A program made the position numbers and the translations under genes. DNA of 64,000 nt, from positions 1,488,001 through 1,552,000 of the forward strand of contig NZ_CP024996.1 of assembly GCF_003719195.1 (NCBI RefSeq), written 5' to 3'. This stretch comes from Herbaspirillum rubrisubalbicans (GTDB taxonomy: Bacteria; Pseudomonadota; Gammaproteobacteria; Burkholderiales; Burkholderiaceae_D). The notes beneath the pieces are model-generated. The model saw nothing but the letters and a program-made list of their open reading frames with translations, searched no databases and was not told the DNA's origin. Below are positions 50,745 to 58,986 of this stretch, one piece after another (within the stretch, counting starts at the first letter, position 1; each line of letters opens with the position of its first letter).

Positions 50745-51387
50745 ATGAAACCTGCCGCTCCCGCCCCCGACCCGTCCGACGACGCCACTTCCTTCGCCAC
50801 CCTCTCGCCCGATACCGTGCTCGATGCCCTCGACGCCCTGGGCCTGTACGGCGATGGCCGGCTGCTGGCCCTGAACAGTTACGAAAACCGCGTCTACCAG
50901 GTCGGCATGGAAGACGGCCCGCCGCTGGTGGCCAAGTTCTACCGTCCCTTGCGCTGGACGGATGAGCAGATCCTGGAAGAACACGCCTTTTCGCAGGAGT
51001 TGGCCGACGAAGAAGTGCCGGTAGTGCCCGCTGTGCGCCTGGACAATGGCGCTACGCTGCACCGTCATGCCGGGTTTCGCTTCGCCGTTTTCCGTCGCCA
51101 CGGTGGCCGCGCCCCCGAGCTGGACGATGCCGACACCCTGGAACGCCTGGGCCGCTTCATCGGCCGCATCCATGCTGTGGGGATGCGCCGCCCCTTTGTC
51201 GCGCGCCCGGCGCTGGACATCGCCACCTTCGGCGAAGAACCACGCGACTGGCTGCTGGCGCATGACTTCATCCCCGCCGAATTGTTGAACGCCTACCGCA
51301 GCACCGTGGACCAGGCGCTGGACGGCGTGCGCCAGTGCTACCAGCGCGCCGGCAACAGCCGTCAGTTGCGCCTGCATGGCGACTGCC
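50745..51387 (+). pseudogene. srkA: 5' part of srkA, interrupted by the island
   Basis: N-terminal 214 codons of stress response kinase A (YihE/RdoA, an APH-like Ser/Thr kinase). The reading matches family text ([47 protein letters not shown]) up to the catalytic loop LRLHGDC, where the HxGN of the active site should follow. At 51388 the sequence becomes unrelated and the frame stops at 51440. The gene is broken before its metal-binding residues and must be inactive. Confidence 0.93.
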
Positions 51388-51455
51388 GGATTGTTATGGG
51401 ATGTCAAGCTACCATAGTTTTGGAGAGCACCTGTCATTGAAGGGGTTTTAAATCG

Positions 51456-51465
51456 TTGTATACAA
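51456..51465. promoter_or_regulatory. Perfect palindrome before the island srkA copy
   Basis: TTGTATACAA lies 4 bp upstream of the TTG that opens the island srkA frame and 46 bp before its GTG. It could be an operator or part of the island end; it resembles the core of the dyad at 22096-22107. Confidence 0.4.
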
Positions 51466-51511
51466 TAAGTTGCAGGCGCCTTTTGCGCTCAACAAATCAA
51501 GTGGCTCTCCT

Positions 51512-52513
51512 GTGGATACCAAACAACTAAGTGCTGAAACTCCCTACGCCGACCTAACGCCTGAGTGCATTTTCACTGCCATTGAAAGCCTTGGGGCCAG
51601 GTGCGATGGCCGCCTCCTTCAACTGAATAGCTTCGAGAATCGGGTCTATCAGGTGTGGACAGAAGATGGGGAGCAATACGTTGTCAAGTTCTATCGCCCG
51701 GGACGCTGGAGTGATGAGGCCATTCTTGAGGAGCATGAGTTCTCACTCGATTTGGCGGAGCAGGAAATTCCGGTTGTTCCCCCATTAAGTTTCAATGCGA
51801 GAACGCTGCATCATTGTGAGGGCCATCGATTTGCGTTATTCACGAAGCGAGGCGGCCGAGCGCCGGAGCTAGATCGAGAGGATACGCTTCAATGGATTGG
51901 GCGCTTCCTCGGCCGCATCCACGCTAAGGGCGCAACTAGAACCTACCAAGTCAGGCCATCTCTCGATATTCAAAGTTTCGGCTTTGACTCTCGAGATTTC
52001 CTCGTTGCAGGCAATTGGCTGCCTGAAGAATTACTGACTGCGTGGGGTAGCGTCGTTGAGCAAGCTCTCGAAGCTGTGAGAACCGCATATCAACGTGCCG
52101 GCGATGTTCGCATGCTGCGACTTCATGGTGACTGCCACGTAGGGAATGTTTTGTGGACCGATGGCGGCCCTCATTTTGTTGATTTTGACGATAGCCGATC
52201 GGGGCCATCTATCCAAGATCTCTGGATGCTGTTGTCGGGTGATGAAATATATGCTCGTACCCAGCTTGCCGCAATTCTTCGTGGCTACGAAACCTTTTCC
52301 GAATTTGATGACCGAGAGCTGTACCTGATTGAAGCGTTGCGCACACTGCGTTTGCTTCATTACAGCGCGTGGATCGCACGTCGTTGGAAAGACCCTGCAT
52401 TCCCGGTCGCGTTTCCCTGGTTCGGTACTGTACGCTACTGGCAGGATCGAATTCTTGAGATTCGGGAGCAGATTGCCAAAATGCAGGAAGCGCCGCTCCG
52501 TCCGGCGAGGTAA
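51512..52513 (+). CDS. Island-borne stress response kinase A (SrkA/YihE homologue)
   Basis: Complete APH-fold kinase of 333 aa from GTG 51512 (or 347 from TTG 51470). The family features that the chromosomal copy lost are here: LRLHGDCHVGNVLW, HFVDFDDSRSGP and the end FPWFGTVRYWQDRILEIREQ. It aligns along its full length with both halves of the broken chromosomal gene but is divergent and AT-richer, so it came with the island rather than by local duplication. It presumably replaces the disrupted kinase, which in E. coli limits stress-induced death by countering MazF and oxidative damage. There is no strong ribosome-binding site. Confidence 0.88.
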   Translation: MDTKQLSAETPYADLTPECIFTAIESLGARCDGRLLQLNSFENRVYQVWTEDGEQYVVKFYRPGRWSDEAILEEHEFSLDLAEQEIPVVPPLSFNARTLHHCEGHRFALFTKRGGRAPELDREDTLQWIGRFLGRIHAKGATRTYQVRPSLDIQSFGFDSRDFLVAGNWLPEELLTAWGSVVEQALEAVRTAYQRAGDVRMLRLHGDCHVGNVLWTDGGPHFVDFDDSRSGPSIQDLWMLLSGDEIYARTQLAAILRGYETFSEFDDRELYLIEALRTLRLLHYSAWIARRWKDPAFPVAFPWFGTVRYWQDRILEIREQIAKMQEAPLRPAR

Positions 52514-52601
52514 GAGGATGCCAACTAAAAGTTCGCTGAATATTTTAGTTTCACAGTAGTTAAGTGATCTATTCGCGTTGACTATTTGAAAGGGAATTCG
52601 A

Positions 52602-53474
52602 TTGAGTAACATCCGCACAATTGACATGCGTTTCATCGACGACGTTTTTGATATGGGCGGCGGTTATGTGTTGGATTTTTCAGATCGCACGTTTGCCGCC
52701 TTCTTTGCAGAAGAACTGAATATCGACATTACTGAGCAGCAGTACTATCGTGACGGGACATCAAAGGCCAAGCGACTCAGATGCTTCCTTCAAATAGTTG
52801 ATAAAGCGACGCTCGTCCAGACGCTAAAAGCACTTTGGGAGTATCGCGAGGGGATCCGTCAGCGGACTAATGAGCCAGACAAGGTAGTAAACGCACATGG
52901 TCGATTTCTGGAATTACTCAATCGTATCCAAGGAACACAACCTGCTGCAGCGCCCATGTCGCCGATAGTTCCGAAGCCTGCGTTTAATCGAGAACTTATT
53001 TTGCAGTTGAAAGAGAGCCTGCTGACAATCGCAGCACTGTCACCACAGTCGCGTGGCTTCGCTTATGAAAAATTTCTGAAGAAACTGTTCGACGCATTTG
53101 GGCTAGAAGCTCGGCAGGCTTTTCGATTACATGGTGAACAAATAGATGGCAGTTTCCAACTGGGTCACGAGACTTATCTGCTGGAAGCCAAGTGGCAAGG
53201 CGCGCCTATCGGCGCTGCCGACCTCCATGTGTTCGAAGGGAAAATTGGGGAGAAAGCGGCGTGGGCTCGTGGCTTGTTCGTCAGCGATAGCGGCTTCACC
53301 GCTGAGGGAATTGCCGCTTTTGGTAGAGGGAAAAGTCTGATTTGCATGAGTGGCTTAGATATCTGCGATTTACTGGATCGAGAGATTCCTCTGAATCAAG
53401 TATTGGAGCGTAAAGTTCGTCACGCTGCTGAAACAGGTGCCCCCTTTGCTCAGGTTCGAGATTTATTCACCTGA
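52602..53474 (+). CDS. Abi-like restriction endonuclease (AbiJ-type N-terminal domain plus PD-(D/E)XK nuclease)
   Basis: 290 aa in two parts. Residues 5-85 (GGGYVLDFSDRTFAAFFAEE, GTSKAKRLRCFLQ, LKALWEYREG) match the small helical domain found at the N-terminus of many abortive-infection proteins (AbiJ-NTD type, from memory). Residues 135-255 form an Mrr-like nuclease: helix RGFAYEKFLKKLFDAFGLEA, D182 in QIDGSF and E195-x-K197 in LLEAKWQG. TTG 52602 has AAGGGA upstream; ATG 52626 is the alternative. Likely a phage-defence effector; the trigger is unknown. Confidence 0.8.
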   Translation: MSNIRTIDMRFIDDVFDMGGGYVLDFSDRTFAAFFAEELNIDITEQQYYRDGTSKAKRLRCFLQIVDKATLVQTLKALWEYREGIRQRTNEPDKVVNAHGRFLELLNRIQGTQPAAAPMSPIVPKPAFNRELILQLKESLLTIAALSPQSRGFAYEKFLKKLFDAFGLEARQAFRLHGEQIDGSFQLGHETYLLEAKWQGAPIGAADLHVFEGKIGEKAAWARGLFVSDSGFTAEGIAAFGRGKSLICMSGLDICDLLDREIPLNQVLERKVRHAAETGAPFAQVRDLFT

Positions 53475-53852
53475 TCATCTCTGTACTTTTATTCGGCTAG
53501 AATGAGGTCACTTCCGCTGGAATCTAGATGTAGACAAACGAAAATTGGATGCAGCCCCTTATATCCGGGAATCTGAGTAGGAATGGATGCGGCGTTCCGT
53601 TCCCAGGCTGGTGCTTGTGATTGAGGACTGGAGGCAGCACTACAATAAGGTTCGTCCTCATTCCAGCTTGAACTACCAGACGCCGGAAGCGTTCAGCAAG
53701 AAAATAGGAAACACTTTATCAACCGAAGCTATTCCAAATTAAACTGGTCCGGAAAAACCGGGCAGATCACTTGAGCGAGATGAAGCGCCACCTCCCTTTT
53801 GAAGGGCTTGAGTCACATCAATTTGATCTTTGCATGACGTATTGGAGGCTTT
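53475..53852. other. Spacer with IS3 remnant and protease promoter region
   Basis: 378 bp between the nuclease and protease genes. It contains the transposase remnant listed separately; the 110 bp after it show no gene but include GGAGG just before the protease start. Confidence 0.6.
53611..53742 (+). pseudogene. C-terminal remnant of an IS3-family transposase
   Basis: 44 codons reading IEDWRQHYNKVRPHSSLNYQ and then TPEAFSKK, the typical end of IS3 OrfB (integrase core C-terminus), closing with TAA. Nothing upstream continues the frame. Shortly after, TGGTCCGG...CCGG may be the old element end. It marks an earlier insertion and deletion in the island. Confidence 0.8.
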
Positions 53853-54776
53853 ATGGATGACGAGAAAAAAAACGCACCCTTGTTCGGATTTCCTTGGAAT
53901 CAAGCGGAAATGGATCGGACTTTCAATCGTGGATTGGTAACGTTAGTGGCATTCGACGACCAAGAGAAAGCTTATGGGATTGGCACTGGCTTTGTGGTCA
54001 GCCACGATGACACGAAAGCCGTGTGCATAACAGCAGCTCATGTCATCACTGAAATTCGAAATATTCAGGCACCACCATTACGCCACGCTCGCTCGGCGCT
54101 TCAGGAGTTTCTGCCTCCGCCGCGAGCTATTGATCTTTCGCGGCAAAAAGTGCGCGCAATATCCATCGACGGGGAGCGCGTTGAGGCGCTGGCCGTAGAG
54201 AACGCCATCGTTGATGAGGCCAGGGATATCGCGATCATTACTGTGGCTTTGCAGAATGACGAGTCCGCATCATTCTTCGATGGTGAGTTTGAAGTAGACG
54301 ATAGCATCCCCCAAAATGGCGCCCTGATCTGTATTCTCAGCTATGGAGATCTCGCGACAGACAATCCTGTCTCCGAGGATGAGTCTTGTCGCCGATTTGT
54401 ATTGAAGCAACGGCCGATCCTACGAGTGGGCACTGTGGTAGAGCATTATCCCAACGGACACCGCCTTTGCAATGGCCCGTGTATTGAGACAACTATACCT
54501 GTCTACTCAGGTATGAGCGGTGGACCTGTCTTCGCGTTTGCCATGGACGGGCCAATACGCCCCATTGGACTGGTTTGTTCTGATCCAGATCTTGACGGAC
54601 CAGATAAAGAGAACCGAACTAAATCGGGTAGTTCTATCGTGGCACTTTTGCCGTGTAGCATTGAGATCAATGAGGCTGGGCAGCGTGTCGGAAAATTTGT
54701 ATTCCCGGATGCCGAGGCCGCAGGAGAAATACGCAATTTGGTACAACCGATCCGCGATAAAGCTGCACCCTGTTGA
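53853..54776 (+). CDS. Trypsin-like serine protease
   Basis: 307-aa chymotrypsin-fold protease without a signal peptide or membrane segment, so probably cytosolic. The triad is H63 (CITAAHVITE), D125 (EARDIAIITV) and S222 (YSGMSGGPVFAF). No PDZ domain follows. GGAGG precedes the ATG. In an island of nucleases it could be a protease-type defence effector or sensor, as trypsin-like proteases occur in several anti-phage systems. The end of the protein lies 25 bp before an IS3 insertion, so the natural C-terminus or a downstream partner may have been lost. Confidence 0.8.
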   Translation: MDDEKKNAPLFGFPWNQAEMDRTFNRGLVTLVAFDDQEKAYGIGTGFVVSHDDTKAVCITAAHVITEIRNIQAPPLRHARSALQEFLPPPRAIDLSRQKVRAISIDGERVEALAVENAIVDEARDIAIITVALQNDESASFFDGEFEVDDSIPQNGALICILSYGDLATDNPVSEDESCRRFVLKQRPILRVGTVVEHYPNGHRLCNGPCIETTIPVYSGMSGGPVFAFAMDGPIRPIGLVCSDPDLDGPDKENRTKSGSSIVALLPCSIEINEAGQRVGKFVFPDAEAAGEIRNLVQPIRDKAAPC

Positions 54777-54881
54777 ATTGCATCGAAAACTGACCCACTT
54801 ATGGAGTGAACCCCTCGGGCTGGACCAAGGCCCGGAGATGAAGTGATACGCTTGTCGAGCCTTCTCAGGAGGAGCGACATC

Positions 54882-55244
54882 ATGGCATCACGAGGTCCAT
54901 ATCGGCGGCACAGCCCGCAATTCAAGATACAGATATGCAGCGATATTCGCAGCGGCAAGATTGGGCGACGCGAGGCGCTCAAGACTCATAACTTGTCGGC
55001 CAATCTCTTGCAGATGTGGCTAGGGCAGTTTGATCGCGGTGAACTGGATGCAGAAGATGCTGCTGCGTCGACGGTTGCAGAGTACGAGGCACATATTGCT
55101 GCGTTGGAACGGAAGGTAGGCCAGCTGACGATGGAGTTGGATCTCCTTAAAAAAACACCTCGGCTACGACTCGTCAGCAACAGCGAGAACTCATCGATCA
55201 TCAGCGGCCCCAAGCTTGCTCCATCCGACGAGGATGCCAAATGA
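54882..55244 (+). CDS. IS3-family transposase OrfA
   Basis: 120-aa helix-turn-helix protein (RRHSPQFKIQICSDIRSGK, LSANLLQMWLGQFDRGEL) with a coiled-coil region EYEAHIAALERKVGQLTMEL. GGAGG precedes ATG 54882. It overlaps orfB by ATGA, and an A7 run near its end can give the OrfAB fusion. Confidence 0.88.
   Translation: MASRGPYRRHSPQFKIQICSDIRSGKIGRREALKTHNLSANLLQMWLGQFDRGELDAEDAAASTVAEYEAHIAALERKVGQLTMELDLLKKTPRLRLVSNSENSSIISGPKLAPSDEDAK
55149..55155 (+). other. A7 slippery site for -1 frameshift in the IS3 element
   Basis: Seven A (codons LLKKT of OrfA). Slipping back one base puts the ribosome into the orfB frame, which is open from there through the orfB start, so a continuous OrfAB transposase results. 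Confidence 0.7.
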
Positions 55245-56041
55245 TCGATCTGCCGCGTAGCACCTACTATTATCAGCCCAGGCCGGCTGCTGCCGCACTC
55301 GGTGATGCTGAGCTGGCCCATCTGATAGAAGACATCCACGATGTATTCCCGGGCTATGGCTATCGTCGAATCACGTTGGAATTGAGGGCACGCGGGCATG
55401 TGGTCAATCACAAGTGCGTAGCCAGGATCATGCGTGAGCACGAAGTATACGGCCATCATCGGCGCAGGTTCAAGCCGGTGGCCGGCTCTGAAACCGACGT
55501 CACCGTCTTTCCTAATCACTATCAGAACATCATTCCAACGGAGCCAGATCGTGTCTGGGTTGCCGATATCACCTACATCCGAATAGCATCCGGCTTTATC
55601 TACCTGGCCGTTGTTTTGGATGCTTGCAGCCGCAAGGTAATCGGCTACGCTTTATCTAAGCGGATCGACACGCCTTTGGCCCTGGCCGCGCTGACGGCCG
55701 CCTACAGAATTCGCAAGCCGGTGCCCGGCACCTGCATTCACCATACGGATCGTGGGTGCCAAAATGCCAGTGCCTTATACCGGGATTCTTTGGAGGAATT
55801 TGGTCTGATAGGATCAATGAATGCTCCAGCCAATCCATATCACAACGCCCAGGCGGAGAGCTTCATGAAGACGCTTAAGGTCGAAGAGGTTTATCTGGCC
55901 GGATATGAGAAATTCGACGACGTGGCAGCGAGACTGCCATATTTCATCGAAGAGATTTACAACGAACGGCGTATGCAATCGGCGCTGGGCTATCAATCAC
56001 CTAACCAGTTCGAAGCACAACTTGCTCGGCAAGCGGCTTAG
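55241..56041 (+). CDS. IS3-family transposase OrfB (integrase catalytic domain)
   Basis: 266-aa rve-type DDE domain: HTH_21 region (DVFPGYGYRRITLEL), first D in RVWVADITYIRIASGFIYL, second D in HHTDRGCQNAS, E in YHNAQAESFMKTLKVEEV. All catalytic residues are present. Normally made as a fusion with OrfA by -1 frameshifting. Confidence 0.92.
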   Translation: MIDLPRSTYYYQPRPAAAALGDAELAHLIEDIHDVFPGYGYRRITLELRARGHVVNHKCVARIMREHEVYGHHRRRFKPVAGSETDVTVFPNHYQNIIPTEPDRVWVADITYIRIASGFIYLAVVLDACSRKVIGYALSKRIDTPLALAALTAAYRIRKPVPGTCIHHTDRGCQNASALYRDSLEEFGLIGSMNAPANPYHNAQAESFMKTLKVEEVYLAGYEKFDDVAARLPYFIEEIYNERRMQSALGYQSPNQFEAQLARQAA

Positions 56042-56086
56042 TTTCTCGACCAACCTTGGTCCAGCCCGAGGGGGGCACTCCATTAA

Positions 56087-56332
56087 GCCAGAAATTTGGA
56101 CAAGCACGAACGAGAACTAGAGGAAGCCTCACCTCTGTGGATTATCCTTTGTACCGGGAAGAAGCGCGAGCATATCGAATTGCTGGAACTGGACAAGTCG
56201 GGCATCCATGTCGCCGAATATCTGACCGCCTTGCCGCCAAGAGGGGTATTGGTGGAGCTACTACAGCAGGCAACGCGACGTGGGCAGTTGCAGACTCAAT
56301 TGGATGCGTCATCCGAAATAGCCACTCTATAG
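56087..56332 (+). pseudogene. C-terminal remnant of a DUF1016/YhcG-type PD-(D/E)XK nuclease
   Basis: 82 open codons beginning right at the IS3 right end. The text PLWIILCTGKKREHIELLEL and GIHVAEYLTALPPRG resembles the tail of DUF1016 (YhcG) nucleases as I remember it. The N-terminal part and start are missing, replaced by the insertion sequence, so the gene is dead. Confidence 0.6.
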
Positions 56333-56395
56333 CCTGCTGGAAGAAACACTGGCTTGGATCGTTGGTTCTAGATGTGGTGAGGTACTTACGCGATG

Positions 56396-57199
56396 TTAAC
56401 GATTGACCGCATCTTCGATAGATGGAATTGGCTCGCCGTAATAATCTCGAATCAGATCTTCTCGGAACGCACGAATGCCTACAATCTGAGCATTGGGAGT
56501 TGCTCCCGGCGGAAGGAAGCAAATGATAGCACCAGCATTCATTCTCTTTTCGTATAGCTCAAGTGTGATAAGAAAAGCTCTCAGTGCAAAGCGAGGAAGT
56601 CCTCGAATCGCCCATTGATTAGGATTGAGGTTTGCATCTCGGAAAATGCGCTCTGCATGCTGCCTTGAAAAGGTAAGAGGGATTAGACGTTCTTTGAATC
56701 CGGGGAAGGCTGTCCCGTAGTGTGATCCAGTAACCTTTCCATCCCGAGTTTCCATAATTATCCAGAATGGCTCACCAGGATAATCTTCATCCGGCAGGGC
56801 AACTGTTTTTAAGCGCTCAGCAAGGAGCTTGTTGAAAGAAGGTAGATCATCGAAGCGGAGCGGAAGTATGTCGTTGTATTTGGCAAATCCTTCTGCACCA
56901 CTTTGGTAGCCGTTTCTTGAAACGACCACTCCCGTAATATTTCCAATATCACGAAGCTTGGATTCGAATTCTTGTATCTGACCTTTTGATACTGGCGTTG
57001 CCCAGTCCTTGCACTCAATGGCAACTCGATGGCGGATTCCCGCCTTGGTGAATTCGTAGTACACATCAATCTCGTGTTGCTCACCTGATTTTCCAGTCAT
57101 GAAAACAGGGTTACCAACGACGACACCTTCGTCCCGCATATTCAGGAGAAAGGTGTAGACCCTCTGAACGTCTTTTTCCAGCGAAGAGCCGGGTTTCAT
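56396..57199 (-). CDS. Mrr-like PD-(D/E)XK restriction endonuclease
   Basis: 267 aa. The N-terminal 120 residues are an Mrr_cat-type nuclease with D45 (EQHEIDVYY), E62-x-K64 (VAIECKDW) and Q near 74-76 (SKGQIQEFE). The C-terminal half is of unknown type and could sense a ligand or modified DNA. The ATG overlaps the stop of the decayed upstream frame as ATGA, showing it was the second gene of a two-gene unit. AT-rich, unlike the chromosome. Confidence 0.82.
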   Translation of the reverse strand: MKPGSSLEKDVQRVYTFLLNMRDEGVVVGNPVFMTGKSGEQHEIDVYYEFTKAGIRHRVAIECKDWATPVSKGQIQEFESKLRDIGNITGVVVSRNGYQSGAEGFAKYNDILPLRFDDLPSFNKLLAERLKTVALPDEDYPGEPFWIIMETRDGKVTGSHYGTAFPGFKERLIPLTFSRQHAERIFRDANLNPNQWAIRGLPRFALRAFLITLELYEKRMNAGAIICFLPPGATPNAQIVGIRAFREDLIRDYYGEPIPSIEDAVNR

Positions 57200-57329
57200 A
57201 TATACATATCCTTAGTGAGTGGCTGTCTGCGCATGGCAACAAAGACTGAACCATCGCTGCCAATGTCCTCTTGATGTGAGCAAATAGGTCGAACCCGTTT
57301 CCAATGACATAGAGCTTGGCAGGTTGCAT
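57196..57329 (-). pseudogene. AbiH-like gene with internal deletion
   Basis: The frame opens with MQPAKLYVIGNGFDL, the diagnostic N-terminus of AbiH abortive-infection proteins, but the expected HHGxxTxY does not follow. Within a few codons another reading frame takes over (DIGSDGSVFVAMRRQ, ending in TGA that overlaps the next gene). About 45 codons remain of what is normally a protein of about 300 aa, so an internal deletion has fused the two ends out of frame. Confidence 0.6.
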
Positions 57330-57336
57330 TGGCCGC

Positions 57337-58188
57337 TTACTTCTTCTTGGCGAGACGTTGGAACTGGGTGGCGGCGAGCACCGCAGAAACCTTTAACGAG
57401 TCCTTGTACTCCGGGTAGCTGGAAACCGTGTCGCAAAAGTAGTTGTGATAGGCGGCGAGCCACGCGAATTTTGAAAAGACTGTTGGGACTGCTACATAGG
57501 CTTTCAGCGCTGATTCGATTTGCTTCTTGTGCAGGCGAAGGGATTTGACATCGAGATACTCTCGATCATCGCCCTCAATAATGCACTCTGACAGATAGTT
57601 CAGGAAATAGCGCCCATCTGGGCCTTTCAGTACATCCTTGAGCTGGGGAGCATTCTCACCGGAGTAGTAGGTGAGGTGCTTCTCCACCAGCCTCATCGTG
57701 TTGTCGCACAAGACGACGACGGGGTTGACGGCTACTTTGTTCTCAAGACGATATGCCTCCAGCAATGCCGCGCCATATACACTGTTCTCGTCCATGAACA
57801 ACTGGTCTACCGCCAGGCCGCCTCGGATGAAGAAGCCTTTCAACGCCATCTGAAACTGATATTCCTTGATGGCCCAAAGAATGAACCCAAACTCAGACTC
57901 CATGTCGTCGCTAAACCGGGGATGGGCCAGTACCACGTTGTCAGTGAATGATTTGAAATAGAGCATTGAATCATCCGTGCTCTCCTTGAATCGGGCGATG
58001 CTCCTGGCGAGAATCTTGTGAAAGCTCTCCAGCAGTTTGTTCCCACTGCCGTCCTTGTAGCTGGCGCGAATCCTCTCCGAGAAGCCCAAGACATCCAGAA
58101 AGGCGCAATAAGACCGCCGATGCACTGGCTTGCTAGCGGAGAAATAGTCAGACTTTTCCTTGTTCTGCTTCTTGTTTGTTTTCATCAT
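57337..58188 (-). CDS. Class III nucleotide cyclase-like protein
   Basis: 283-aa soluble protein with a basic N-terminus. The pattern fits a class III cyclase homology domain: first metal Asp D32 in YCAFLDVLGFSERI, second D83 in KSFTDNVVLA, IRGGLAV (residues 121-127) at the place of the RxGIxxG segment, and GAALLEAYRLENKVA (139-153) at the place of the GxxVNxAARLE helix. Such stand-alone divergent cyclases in defence islands recall the PycC cyclases of Pycsar systems. Activity and product are unproven. It stands just upstream of the AbiH scar and the Mrr-like nuclease on the same strand, so the three may have formed one operon. Confidence 0.68.
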   Translation of the reverse strand: MMKTNKKQNKEKSDYFSASKPVHRRSYCAFLDVLGFSERIRASYKDGSGNKLLESFHKILARSIARFKESTDDSMLYFKSFTDNVVLAHPRFSDDMESEFGFILWAIKEYQFQMALKGFFIRGGLAVDQLFMDENSVYGAALLEAYRLENKVAVNPVVVLCDNTMRLVEKHLTYYSGENAPQLKDVLKGPDGRYFLNYLSECIIEGDDREYLDVKSLRLHKKQIESALKAYVAVPTVFSKFAWLAAYHNYFCDTVSSYPEYKDSLKVSAVLAATQFQRLAKKK

Positions 58189-58475
58189 CGAATCGAAAAA
58201 ACTGTCATGGCTTCTGTAAGTATAGCGTTCGTTTCGCTCAGACAGTTTATTTCATCTTGAAATTCGGATGCCCCCGGCCAAGAAATATAGCCGGTCGCGC
58301 TGTCGTGCTGCGCATCGAGCCACTTGCGGCGTCTCGCCCCATTCAGGCTTCCATCGTTCCCTCGATCCGCTCGGCTGACGCCTCTGACCCGGCTTCTAGA
58401 TCCGGGCCTGCGGGCTTCGCTTGCCGTGCGGTCGGCACAGAGGGAAAGGTTCTACCGTGGTGTCGACGTCGGCTC

Positions 58476-58625
58476 GTCGTCGACCGAATCAATGAGCTTT
58501 TGCGCTATGACTTTCATCGACAAAACAAGCTGCCCGAGCACCATGCACTGAATGATGCCAGGGCGAACTGTTACGCCTTCCGAGAGCTACCTCCCTTAGA
58601 TACTGATGAGCTGGAATGCTCATAA
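58476..58625 (+). pseudogene. Possible C-terminal remnant of a DEDDh-type 3'-5' exonuclease
   Basis: The last 49 codons of an open frame read VVDRINELLRYDF and LPEHHALNDARANCYAFREL; the HHALNDARAN pattern is the final His/Asp motif of DEDDh exonucleases. No N-terminal motifs are found upstream, where the sequence turns GC-rich and frame-shifted. Low-confidence remnant. Confidence 0.45.
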
Positions 58626-58986
58626 GGGGCGATACAGGCTTTGTTGGCATAGGCATATTGCTTCAATAGCGGCGCGCTACTTTTATCGTCGAAGCGGCGT
58701 TATGGCGCATACGTGCAAATGATGGGGCGTTTGAAGTGCGATTAAATTGTGCTTCGAGACGCAAACTGCTGGTGCCATTGTTTGCCTTTGGACGGGGCTT
58801 TTGTTTTTCCTCTATGTGGTGCTAATCGGCGCTACTGGATGGGACAACCATGCTCCAATATTCACTTAAGCGTTCCTCAGTCCTGCGTTACGAAAATTGT
58901 ATGTCAAGAAAATCTCCATCATCAGTGGCATCGGTCAGGTGCTTAGACGCCATACCACCGTGATCAACAATCGGGGAGAAATGCGA
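58626..58986. other. Gene-free stretch in the island
   Basis: 361 bp with no credible open frame, repeat or hairpin. Probably decayed sequence between the exonuclease remnant and the gmtX-like gene. Confidence 0.5.

Larger units (their letters stand above)
54802..56082 (+). mobile_element. Complete IS3-family insertion sequence
   Basis: 1281-bp element bounded by near-perfect inverted repeats of about 29 bp starting TGGAGTG (54802-54830 and 56054-56082; two mismatches) and by a 3-bp duplication TTA (54799-54801 and 56083-56085). It contains orfA and orfB with a frameshift signal and appears intact. Confidence 0.9.

Noticed and set aside
51388..51440. Continuation of the native srkA frame into the island
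   Set aside because: The 17 extra codons lack any SrkA similarity and end at once; they are read-through of a broken gene.
54770..54801. AAACTGACCCAC next to the IS3 left end, which recalls terminal repeats of IS21-type elements
   Set aside because: Only one short copy is seen, with no second end and no istAB genes.
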